Shown here in pieces: positions 6,825 to 13,379 of a stretch of 13,379 nt of DNA. Each line of letters begins with the position of its first letter. The stretch's first letter is position 1. Source of the DNA: Candidatus Aerophobota bacterium (GTDB lineage Bacteria > Aerophobota > Aerophobia > Aerophobales > B3-G15); contig JACUUP010000033.1 in the NCBI GenBank assembly GCA_014859225.1, positions 1-13,379 on the forward strand, given 5' to 3'. The notes below the pieces were generated by a model. The model did no database searches, was not told where the DNA came from, and saw only the letters and a list, made by a program, of their open reading frames with translations. The position numbers were made by a program, and so were the translations under genes.

Positions 6825-7952
6825 ATGAGCAAACATTTAAAAGTTGAGGTAAAGAACGGTAAAATAAAAGAAGCTATCAACTTTTTTTTAATAGAACTTC
6901 TCAAAAAAAATCTGGTTAGTGCACTTTTAGTTCCCCGAGAGCTTCCATCAAAAGATAATGTAGTGCAAAGCCTGGTGAGCCAACCCGATGAGTTGAAAAA
7001 CGCCGATGTTTTTGCTCCTGTCCTTCCTGTTAACTCGGCAAGAATTATCTCAGAGATGACCAGGCTTGGTTCTGGTAAAGCTTCGGTAGGAGCTATTCTC
7101 AGGTCTTGCGAGATACGAGCTTTGATAGAACTTGTTAAGTTAAAGCAAGCCTCCTTAGATAACCTGCTTATAATCGGGATAGATTGCCCGGGAACCTATT
7201 CAGTGAAAGATTATAAAGCTCTCTGCCAGCAAGGCATCTATCCTGAAGATGAGCTTTTTAAAAATCTTAAAAAGGGTATGGAGGATGTTAGAATAAGAGA
7301 AGCCTGTAAAGTTTGCGAGTATCCTGTTCCCTCTAATAGTGATTTAACTTTTGGTTTTTTGGGAGTAGATTTTGAAAAAAACATTTTTTTTCAGGCTAAC
7401 ACTTCTAAAGGGGAAAAGATTTTGGATAGGTTTTCTTATTTAGAGTTTGATGGGCTAAAGATAAGAGAGGAATTTATTTTTAAATACCTTAAGCAGAAGA
7501 TTAAAAAAAGAGATGAACTTTTTGCCCTGACTCAAAAAGAGGTTAAAGGGTGGGAAAATTTAATTTCATTTTTTTCCGCCTGTATCAACTGTCACAACTG
7601 CATGAAAGTTTGTCCTGTTTGTTATTGCCGGGAATGTTTTTTTGAATCAGCTTGTTTTGAGTTTAACGGGGATAAATATCTAAACTGGGCTAAAAAGAAA
7701 GGGTCTATTAAAATGCCGAAAGATACAGCTCTTTTTCATCTTGGAAGGATGGCTCATATGGCTACCTCGTGTGTGGGATGTGGAGCTTGCGAAGAGGCTT
7801 GTCCTAATAATATTCCTTTACTTAAAGTATTTAAAACAGTTGCTCATAATGTCCAGGAGATATTTCAATATGTTCCGGGAAAAAAATTGCAAGAGCCACT
7901 ACCACTTACCACTTTCAAGGAAGATGAGCTTCAGAGGGTAGGGGAAGATTAA
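6825..7952 (+). CDS. FdhB/FrhB-like iron-sulfur protein (F420 hydrogenase/dehydrogenase beta-type), copy 1
   Basis: A 375-residue soluble protein resembling the beta subunits of F420-reducing hydrogenase and of formate dehydrogenase (FrhB/FdhB), widespread beside hdrA-mvhD in anaerobic bacteria. The C-terminal half carries two [4Fe-4S] motifs: C253/C256/C259/C263, followed at once by extra cysteines C266, C268 and C271, and C316/C319/C322/C326. A conserved central ACKVCE motif lies upstream of these. The N-terminal half shows no classical Rossmann motif; in FrhB relatives the corresponding region helps bind FAD, so a flavin is possible. It probably hands electrons to MvhD/HdrA. F420 use is not shown by the sequence. 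The start ATG follows AGAGGT, and the stop TAA abuts the next ATG directly, indicating translational coupling with hdrC. It is longer than its paralogue at 12164-13120 (375 versus 318 residues). Confidence 0.78.
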   Translation: MSKHLKVEVKNGKIKEAINFFLIELLKKNLVSALLVPRELPSKDNVVQSLVSQPDELKNADVFAPVLPVNSARIISEMTRLGSGKASVGAILRSCEIRALIELVKLKQASLDNLLIIGIDCPGTYSVKDYKALCQQGIYPEDELFKNLKKGMEDVRIREACKVCEYPVPSNSDLTFGFLGVDFEKNIFFQANTSKGEKILDRFSYLEFDGLKIREEFIFKYLKQKIKKRDELFALTQKEVKGWENLISFFSACINCHNCMKVCPVCYCRECFFESACFEFNGDKYLNWAKKKGSIKMPKDTALFHLGRMAHMATSCVGCGACEEACPNNIPLLKVFKTVAHNVQEIFQYVPGKKLQEPLPLTTFKEDELQRVGED

Positions 7953-8651
7953 ATGGCAGAGCCTCAAGTAAAGATAATAAGGTTAAGCGAATTAGATTTA
8001 AATTTTAAATACGAGATTCAAAAAGAGCCTGGAGGTGAAAATATTACCCGTTGTTTTGCCTGTGGTAGCTGCACCAATGCTTGCCCCATTAGAGAAATAG
8101 ATGAAAAATACAATCCAAGAAAAATTATCCACATGGCGCTTCTTGGTATGAAAGATGAAGTTTTTAAAAGTGAATTTGTCTGGCTTTGTTCCAGCCATTA
8201 TACCTGTTTTGAGAGATGTCCCCAGGGTGTAAATATTGGTGCAATTGCAAGTGCAGTGCGAAGTATTGCTATAAAAGAAGGTTTTTATCCTGACCCTCAG
8301 GATAGTTCCTGGAATGAGCAAGAGGTAATAGAATTTGATGAGCTTGACCAGGAGCTTAAATATAAGGTTGCTGCTGAGGAGGGGGGTGAAAATATTAGCC
8401 GCTGTTTTGCTTGTGGGAGCTGCACAGCGATGTGTCCTGAACGGGAGAGAGACGAAAGGTACAATCCGAGGAAATTTATCAGAATGATAATTTTGGGGAT
8501 GAAAAAAGAAGTTTTTCAAAGTGATTTTTTGTGGCTTTGCTCCACCCATTATAGATGCGCTCAGCGCTGCCCTCAGGGAGTAAATATCAAGGAAATTATG
8601 AATGCAATTAAAAATATTGCCACAGGAGAAGGTTACACATCACCACTTTAA
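7953..8651 (+). CDS. hdrC: Tandem-duplicated HdrC (two HdrC domains in one chain)
   Basis: A 232-residue protein built of two similar HdrC-like halves (about 8-113 and 125-230), both running from a [4Fe-4S] motif RCFACGSC through (K/R)YNPRK to WLCS.H and RCPQGVNI. Cluster ligands: C34/C37/C40/C44 and C151/C154/C157/C161 in the first motifs. In the second motifs, C79/H82/C85/C89 and C196/H199/C202/C206, a histidine stands where HdrC proteins commonly have the second cysteine. HdrC normally transfers electrons from HdrA to HdrB, which carries the catalytic clusters. No HdrB is encoded in the window, so the two halves may bridge the two HdrA proteins on either side, or serve a partner outside it. 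The gene starts immediately at the stop of the FdhB/FrhB-like gene. No membrane segment is seen, which argues against QmoC- or DsrM-type membrane HdrC relatives. Confidence 0.87.
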   Translation: MAEPQVKIIRLSELDLNFKYEIQKEPGGENITRCFACGSCTNACPIREIDEKYNPRKIIHMALLGMKDEVFKSEFVWLCSSHYTCFERCPQGVNIGAIASAVRSIAIKEGFYPDPQDSSWNEQEVIEFDELDQELKYKVAAEEGGENISRCFACGSCTAMCPERERDERYNPRKFIRMIILGMKKEVFQSDFLWLCSTHYRCAQRCPQGVNIKEIMNAIKNIATGEGYTSPL

Positions 8652-8672
8652 GATTGACTAACAAATGTAGTT

Positions 8673-8688
8673 GCACCCTTCAGGGTGC
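8673..8688. repeat. GC-rich palindrome in the hdrC-hdrA gap
   Basis: GCACCC-TTCA-GGGTGC forms a 6-bp perfect stem with a 4-base loop, extendable by a G-U pair and, past one bulged T, by G-C and A-T pairs (8669-8691). It fills much of the 58-bp gap between hdrC and the second hdrA. A run of only four T follows six bases later, so it is a poor intrinsic terminator. It may be a REP-like palindrome or an mRNA processing/attenuation element setting the level of the downstream genes. Confidence 0.55.
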
Positions 8689-8709
8689 GCTGTTTTCGTG
8701 AGAAAAAAT

Positions 8710-11700
8710 ATGGATGAAAATAACAAAAAAATTGGTGCGGTTATGGTAGTAGGGGGTGGCATTGGTGGAATTCAAGCATCCCTTGATTTAGCTGAGTCTG
8801 GTTTTAAAGTTTATCTGGTGGAGAAAAATTTAAGCATCGGTGGAGTTATGGCTCAGCTTGATAAAACTTTTCCCACCAATGATTGCTCTATGTGTATCCT
8901 GTCTCCCAAGCTTGTTGAATGTGCAAGACATAGAAATATTGAACTTCTTACCCGCTGCGAGGTGGAAAGTATTGAGGGAAGTGCAGGCAATTTTAAAATA
9001 AAAGTTAAAAAACATCCCCGTTTTGTTGATGTATCTAAGTGCACAGGTTGCGGAGATTGTGCTGAGGTTTGCCCGGTTGAGGTTCCTGACGAATATGAGG
9101 AAAACTTAGCAAATAGAAAGGCAATATACCGGCCCTTCCCTCAGGCAACTCCTGGTGCATTTGGCATTGATAAAAGTGGTGCATGCTGTGAATGTATGCA
9201 GTGTGAAAAGGCTTGCAAGGCTGAGGCGATTTTACACAATATGCTGGAGCAAGATATAGAGCTAAATGTTGGCTCTGTAATTGTTTTTCCTGGATTTGAT
9301 GAGTTTGAGCCGAAGCTAAGAGAGGAGTATGGGTACGGGCTATTCTCCAATGTTGTAACGAGTATTGAATTTGAGCGAATTCTATCTGCCTCAGGTCCTT
9401 TTCAAGGTCATGTGGTAAGATGTTCTGATAAAAAAACTCCCAAAAAAATAGCCTGGATTCAGTGTGTTGGCTCAAGGGATTCGAAAATTGAAAGAGGATA
9501 CTGTTCATCGGTTTGTTGTATGTATGCTACCAAGCAGGCTTTAATTACAAAAGAACATTCTCCAGATATACGAACAACTATCTTTTACATTGATATGCGA
9601 GCCTACGGGAAAGAATTTGACCGCTATATAGAAAGAGCAAAATTAGAATACAAAGTGAGATATATTCGCTCACGCATATCCGAGGTGAAAGAAGATGCTA
9701 AGACACATAATTTGAAGATAAAATATGAACGAGAGGATGGTGAGCTTGTAACAGAAGAATTTGATATGCTTGTTCTGTCAGTGGGTCTTGATGTATCAAG
9801 AAGTGCAAAAGATTTAGCAGAAAAACTTAATATAAATCTAAATAGTTACGGTTTTGCCAGGGTTGACAGCCTTGAACCACTTAAAACATCCAGGCCCGGT
9901 ATTTTTGCCGGAGGTGTGTTCTCTGGTCCCAAAGATATTCCCGAGACGGTAACCTCAGCAAGTGGAGCTTGTGCCTTAGCTTCAGCTCTTCTTTCCTCGG
10001 TCAGGGGAACTTTGGTAGCAGAAAAAAAATATCCTGCGGAAAAAGATGTATCAGGAGATATCCCGAGGATAGGTGTATTTGTCTGTCAATGCGGGATAAA
10101 TATTGGAGGGGTGGTTAATGTTCCTTTGGTGGTTGAATATGCAAAAACCCTGCCCTTTGTTGTGTATGCTGAGGATAACCTCTACACCTGTTCCCAGGAT
10201 ACCCAGGATACAATAAAAGAAGCTATAGCCCAGCACAGCTTAAACCGGGTAGTAGTTGCCTCCTGCACTCCCCGAACACATGAGCCTCTCTTTCAGGAAA
10301 CAATAAGAGAAGCAGGGCTAAACAGACACCTCTTTGAGATGGCTAATATTCGTGACCAGAACTCCTGGGTGCATATGAAACAGCCCCGGGAAGCTACAGA
10401 AAAAGCAAAGGACCTTGTAAGAATGGCTGTGGCAAAGGTGTCTTTGAAAGAGCCACTGGGCAGGATTTCTTTAAAACTCACCTCCAGGGGATTAGTCATT
10501 GGAGGAGGTCTCGCAGGAATGGTATCAGCTTTGCGCCTTGCCGAGGAAGGATACGAGGTATATTTGGTGGAAAAGGAGGATACATTAGGCGGTCAGGCAA
10601 AAGATATTTATTACACCCTAAAAGGTGAGGATGTTCAAAAATTTTTATCCAAGCTCATAGAAAAGGTAACCTCAAATAATAAAATCCACATTTTTACCGC
10701 TGCTACCATTGAAAAAATTGAAGGGTTTGTGGGCAATTTCAAAACTACCATTAAACTAAATTCTTCTTTAAAAGAGCTTGAGCATGGAGCTGTTATTGTG
10801 GCGAGCGGGGCAAATGAATATCAACCTACAGAGTATCTTTTTGGCAAAGATAAAAGAGTCGTTACCCAGCGAAAGCTTGAAGAGTTGATTGCCACAAAAA
10901 AATTAAATGTTAGCAATCAAAGCTCTATAGTTATGATTCAGTGTATTGGCTCAAGATGTGATGAAAATCCTTATTGTAGCAGGGTTTGTTGCTCAGAGGC
11001 GATAAAAAATGCCCTGGCGCTTAAAAAAATGAACAAACAGGTTAATGTCTACATTCTTTACCGTGACGTAAGAACATACGGGTTCAAGGAAGACTGGTAC
11101 CAGAAGGCTCGAGAACAGGGCGTTCTATTTATTCGTTACGAAGAGGACGATAAACCTGAGGTTAAGTTAAATAAAGACAAACTTGAAGTCCTGGTTAAAG
11201 ATTTGATACTTGAGGAAAAATTATTAATTTCTGCAGATTTAGTTGTCTTAAGCACCGCTACAGTTCCGTCTGAGGATAATAAAGAGCTATCTCAGCTTTT
11301 GAAAGTTCCTTTAAATGAGGACGGCTTTTTTATGGAAGCTCATGCCAAGCTTCGTCCGGTAGATTTTGCTACTGATGGCATCTTTGTCTGTGGTCTGGCG
11401 CATTCTCCCAAGTTTATTGAAGAGAGTATATGTCAGGCTAACGCATGCGCTGCCCGTGCTTGCACAATTTTATCCAGGGATGAGCTTGAGGTTGAAGGAA
11501 TTGTGGCTGAAGTGAACGAGCTGAAGTGCAAAGGATGCAGGCTCTGTAAAGAAATTTGCCCTTATGGGGCAATTGATGTAGAGCTTAAGAAAGTTCTGGG
11601 AAAAGAAAAGGAAGTAGCCCGCGTAAATCCCGCATTGTGCAAAGGTTGTGGTGCCTGCAGTGCATCCTGCAGGTCAGGTTCAATTGACCTTAAAGGATTT

Positions 11701-11742
11701 TCTGATTCTGAGATACTCACACAGATAGGAGCCCTGGTATGA
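8710..11742 (+). CDS. hdrA: Double HdrA fusion protein without GltD insert
   Basis: A 1010-residue soluble protein with the same two-module plan as the first hdrA but no nucleotide-binding insert. Module A (about 1-450): FAD motif VVGGGIGG (13-20), ferredoxin motif [13 protein letters not shown] near 111, then [12 protein letters not shown], where the first HdrA carries its GltD domain. Module B (about 451-1010): full HdrA with N-terminal CQCGINIGG domain, FAD motif VIGGGLAG near 598, and two C-terminal ferredoxin motifs ([13 protein letters not shown] and [12 protein letters not shown]). The last Cys of the final motif is followed by Arg instead of the usual Pro. Its expected role is as flavin/Fe-S hub receiving electrons from MvhD and distributing them to ferredoxin and HdrC. 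The ATG at 8710 is used because alignment with the first HdrA begins there; an in-frame TTG at 8671 lies within the hairpin region and is unlikely. The stop overlaps the next ATG (ATGA). Confidence 0.9.
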   Translation: MDENNKKIGAVMVVGGGIGGIQASLDLAESGFKVYLVEKNLSIGGVMAQLDKTFPTNDCSMCILSPKLVECARHRNIELLTRCEVESIEGSAGNFKIKVKKHPRFVDVSKCTGCGDCAEVCPVEVPDEYEENLANRKAIYRPFPQATPGAFGIDKSGACCECMQCEKACKAEAILHNMLEQDIELNVGSVIVFPGFDEFEPKLREEYGYGLFSNVVTSIEFERILSASGPFQGHVVRCSDKKTPKKIAWIQCVGSRDSKIERGYCSSVCCMYATKQALITKEHSPDIRTTIFYIDMRAYGKEFDRYIERAKLEYKVRYIRSRISEVKEDAKTHNLKIKYEREDGELVTEEFDMLVLSVGLDVSRSAKDLAEKLNINLNSYGFARVDSLEPLKTSRPGIFAGGVFSGPKDIPETVTSASGACALASALLSSVRGTLVAEKKYPAEKDVSGDIPRIGVFVCQCGINIGGVVNVPLVVEYAKTLPFVVYAEDNLYTCSQDTQDTIKEAIAQHSLNRVVVASCTPRTHEPLFQETIREAGLNRHLFEMANIRDQNSWVHMKQPREATEKAKDLVRMAVAKVSLKEPLGRISLKLTSRGLVIGGGLAGMVSALRLAEEGYEVYLVEKEDTLGGQAKDIYYTLKGEDVQKFLSKLIEKVTSNNKIHIFTAATIEKIEGFVGNFKTTIKLNSSLKELEHGAVIVASGANEYQPTEYLFGKDKRVVTQRKLEELIATKKLNVSNQSSIVMIQCIGSRCDENPYCSRVCCSEAIKNALALKKMNKQVNVYILYRDVRTYGFKEDWYQKAREQGVLFIRYEEDDKPEVKLNKDKLEVLVKDLILEEKLLISADLVVLSTATVPSEDNKELSQLLKVPLNEDGFFMEAHAKLRPVDFATDGIFVCGLAHSPKFIEESICQANACAARACTILSRDELEVEGIVAEVNELKCKGCRLCKEICPYGAIDVELKKVLGKEKEVARVNPALCKGCGACSASCRSGSIDLKGFSDSEILTQIGALV
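9946..10403 (+). repeat. 458-bp exact repeat, copy 2 (inside second hdrA)
   Basis: Identical base for base to 4461-4918. It spans the module A/module B junction and the N-terminal HdrA domain of module B. See the first copy for boundaries. Flanking hdrA sequence is homologous but diverged at both silent and coding positions. Confidence 0.93.
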
Positions 11743-12164
11743 AAGTAAAGGAGCCTAAAATTGTTGCCTTTTTATGCAACTGGTGCTCTTATGCAGGTGC
11801 AGACCTTGCGGGAGTTTCCCGTATTCAGTATCCTCCGAATATAAGGGTTATTCGTGTTCCCTGTTCAAGTAGAGTGAATCCTCTTTTTATTTTAAAGGCT
11901 CTTCAGGAAGGTGTGGATGGTGTTTTGGTAGCAGGTTGTCATCCGGGCGACTGTCATTATATTTCGGGAAACTATCTTGCCCGAAGGAAATTTACCATTT
12001 TTAAAAATCTTTTGGATTATCTTGGAATTGAGAAAGATAGGGTCCATTTTACCTGGATTTCAGCGGCAGAGGGAGCAAGATTTGCCGAAATAGTCAAAGA
12101 AGTTACTGAACGGGTAAAAAAATTAGGACCAGTGAAGAGACTGGTGAAGAATAGGAGTGCCTGA
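11739..12164 (+). CDS. mvhD: MvhD/FlxD-like [2Fe-2S] electron transfer subunit, copy 2
   Basis: A 141-residue MvhD-family protein with the five ligand cysteines C13, C16, C42, C67 and C72 (FLCNWC and GCHPGDCHY motifs), matching the first copy residue for residue in position. It should carry electrons from the downstream-encoded ferredoxin/flavin subunits to the second HdrA. Its ATG overlaps the hdrA stop by four bases (ATGA), and its own TGA overlaps the next ATG by one base (TGATG), so the three genes are translationally coupled. With FrhB-like and HydB/AsrA-like genes following, this copy corresponds best to FlxD of FlxABCD-HdrABC systems; that label is inferred from context, since the protein alone does not distinguish MvhD from FlxD. 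Confidence 0.92.
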   Translation: MKVKEPKIVAFLCNWCSYAGADLAGVSRIQYPPNIRVIRVPCSSRVNPLFILKALQEGVDGVLVAGCHPGDCHYISGNYLARRKFTIFKNLLDYLGIEKDRVHFTWISAAEGARFAEIVKEVTERVKKLGPVKRLVKNRSA

Positions 12165-13120
12165 TGCAAAGTGTGGAAAATAGGATAAAGGAAAAAGCAG
12201 CCGAGCTTCTAACTACAAAAAAAGTTGACCTTTTAATTGGCTTTGAAAGAGGGACAATGCCCCTCAGAGCCTCGCCTGCATTTATTTACGATGAAGCTGA
12301 TATAGAGAAACTTGCCTGGAATTCCTTTTGTGAAATGAACCTTGCCCGCTATCTTACCCGTATCACCAGTAAGCGAGTGGGAATTATTGCCAAGGGTTGC
12401 GATTCTCGCGCAATAGCTGCCCTTGTGGTTGAGGGACAGGTCAAAAGAGAACAAATTATGATTATTGGCGTTCCCTGCCCGGGAATGGTAGACAGAAGAA
12501 AAATAGAAAAAGAGATAAAGGGTGAGATAGATAAGGTGGAGGAAAAAAAGGGTGAGATTATAGTCAAGGGAAATAATTTTGAGAAAGTTTTTAAAAAAAA
12601 TAACTATCTTTATCCTTGCTGCAAGGTTTGCAAACACGGCAATCCTTCAATTTATGATATCTTAATTGGTGAGAAGGTAAAGGAAAATAGTAAGGTTGAT
12701 GAATATGCTGAAATTACAGAGTATGAGAAAAAATCACCTGATAAAAGATGGGAGTTTTTTGAGAAGGAAGTGAGCAAATGTATAAGATGTTATGCCTGCA
12801 GACAGGCCTGTCCTATGTGTTACTGTGAGGAATGTTTTGTTGATAGCTTTCATCCGAAGTGGGTAGATAAAAGTCTTGATTTTTCTGATATTGCCATCTG
12901 GCATATTATGCGCGTCTACCATCAAACAGGAAGATGTGTAAGTTGTGGTGCTTGTGAGCGAGCCTGTCCCATGCAGATAAATTTGCGATTTTTAACTGAG
13001 AAAATTAATAAAGATGTGAAAGTGTATTTTAATTTTGAGGCAGGATTGGACCTTTCTGTAAATCCTCCCCTTGCTGCCTTTGACATTAAGGACAGAGAGG
13101 ATTTTATTGACACTTGCTAA
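12164..13120 (+). CDS. FrhB/FlxC-like dicluster iron-sulfur protein, copy 2
   Basis: A 318-residue protein, shorter paralogue of the gene at 6825-7952. It has a central CCKVCKHGNP motif and two C-terminal [4Fe-4S] motifs: C206/C209/C212/C216 followed by C219, C221 and C224, and C258/C261/C264/C268. A segment with IIAKGCDSR and IIGVPCPGM resembles the beta-subunit family of F420 hydrogenase and formate dehydrogenase. No transmembrane helix or signal peptide is apparent. The ribosome-binding site AGGAG (12153-12157) sits inside the end of mvhD, and the start overlaps the mvhD stop. Next downstream is a HydB/AsrA-type subunit, so this protein probably relays electrons inside an NADH-oxidising Flx-like arm. 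Assignment as FlxC is inferred from gene order. An FdhB role with an unlinked formate dehydrogenase is the alternative. Confidence 0.75.
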   Translation: MQSVENRIKEKAAELLTTKKVDLLIGFERGTMPLRASPAFIYDEADIEKLAWNSFCEMNLARYLTRITSKRVGIIAKGCDSRAIAALVVEGQVKREQIMIIGVPCPGMVDRRKIEKEIKGEIDKVEEKKGEIIVKGNNFEKVFKKNNYLYPCCKVCKHGNPSIYDILIGEKVKENSKVDEYAEITEYEKKSPDKRWEFFEKEVSKCIRCYACRQACPMCYCEECFVDSFHPKWVDKSLDFSDIAIWHIMRVYHQTGRCVSCGACERACPMQINLRFLTEKINKDVKVYFNFEAGLDLSVNPPLAAFDIKDREDFIDTC

Positions 13121-13133
13121 GGAAGAACAAAAT

Positions 13134-13379
13134 ATGAAAAAGATTAACAAGCGTGATATGGGTGAATTTGTGCACTCTCTGGTGAAAGATTTCACTGTTT
13201 ATGCACCAGTCAATGTTGATGGCATTTTTTTATTTAAGCAGGTTAAAAGCTTTGAAGAAACGAGGCTTGATTATAAAAATTCCATCAAACCTCCCAAGGA
13301 GATATTTTTCCCTCAGTCAGAGGTCATGTTCAAATACGAAAAAGGCAAACTACGTTCAACCGAAACAGTTGATGAAAAA
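13134..13379 (+). CDS. HydB/AsrA/FlxB-like ferredoxin subunit, N-terminal part (runs off the window)
   Basis: The first 82 codons of a gene starting at ATG 13134, preceded by GGAAG at 13121-13125, 13 bp after the FrhB-like stop. The visible part resembles the N-terminus of the family that includes sulfhydrogenase beta subunit, anaerobic sulfite reductase subunit A and FlxB: a DFTVYAPVNVDG stretch near residue 19, then PPKEIFFPQSEVMFKYE near 53-69. The Fe-S motifs of this family lie further on and are not in the window. In relatives the next gene encodes the FAD/NAD(P)H-binding partner (HydG/AsrB/FlxA), so an NAD(P)H input module for the second HdrA is expected immediately downstream. The family call rests on a short segment and should be held moderately. 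Confidence 0.65.
   Translation, partial: MKKINKRDMGEFVHSLVKDFTVYAPVNVDGIFLFKQVKSFEETRLDYKNSIKPPKEIFFPQSEVMFKYEKGKLRSTETVDEK

Noticed and set aside
7998-8549. 183-codon antisense frame opposite hdrC
   Set aside because: It mirrors the duplicated HdrC sequence, has no recognisable family and no ribosome-binding context.
8673-8700. Intrinsic terminator after hdrC
   Set aside because: Only four T, separated from the stem by several bases; the downstream gene belongs to the same functional set, so read-through is likely.
8671-8709. TTG start at 8671 for the second hdrA
   Set aside because: The extra residues are encoded by the hairpin region and have no counterpart in the first HdrA.
1-13379. 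CRISPR arrays, tRNA or rRNA genes, transposase genes, in-frame UGA (selenocysteine) in the Hdr genes
   Set aside because: None was seen; the recognised genes read through to a single stop, and no regular spaced repeats are present.

Overview
The window is a fragment of one long, tightly packed, rightward (+ strand) operon from an AT-rich, strictly anaerobic prokaryote, probably a bacterium. Every gene recognised is a flavin or iron-sulfur electron carrier of the heterodisulfide reductase (Hdr) world. The phylum cannot be fixed from the sequence; such HdrA-rich clusters are known from Desulfobacterota, clostridial Firmicutes and uncultivated anaerobic lineages. Both ends of the window cut through genes, and no operon promoter or clear operon terminator is visible.

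Layout: the C-terminal tail of an unidentified gene (1-117); a soluble fumarate reductase/L-aspartate oxidase-type flavoprotein (128-1789); a giant HdrA made of two fused HdrA modules with a GltD/NfnB-like NAD(P)H-oxidoreductase domain inserted in the first (1806-6266); a 123-bp MITE-like element with perfect 25-bp inverted ends (6240-6362); MvhD (6389-6811); an FdhB/FrhB-like iron-sulfur protein (6825-7952); an internally duplicated HdrC (7953-8651); a short 58-bp gap with a GC-rich hairpin; a second double HdrA without the GltD insert (8710-11742); a second MvhD (11739-12164); a second, shorter FrhB-like protein (12164-13120); and the start of a HydB/AsrA/FlxB-like ferredoxin subunit running off the end (13134-13379).

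The order hdrA-mvhD-frhB-like occurs twice, so the operon looks like two paralogous electron-confurcating or bifurcating modules joined by the HdrC protein. The first is tied to a dicarboxylate-type flavoprotein and carries its own nucleotide-dependent domain. The second resembles the Flx (NADH) arm of FlxABCD-HdrABC systems, with a FlxA-like gene expected just downstream. No HdrB (CCG-domain) gene lies in the window, so the classical heterodisulfide site is either outside it or absent.

The main observations are: (i) a 458-bp stretch that is identical at every base in the two hdrA genes although their flanks have diverged, which suggests recent gene conversion or an assembly artefact; (ii) the inverted-repeat element that supplies the last eight codons of the first hdrA; (iii) insertion of a complete GltD-like enzyme between two Fe-S motifs of HdrA; and (iv) a possible flavin-based bifurcating system ending in a fumarate-reductase-like flavoprotein.
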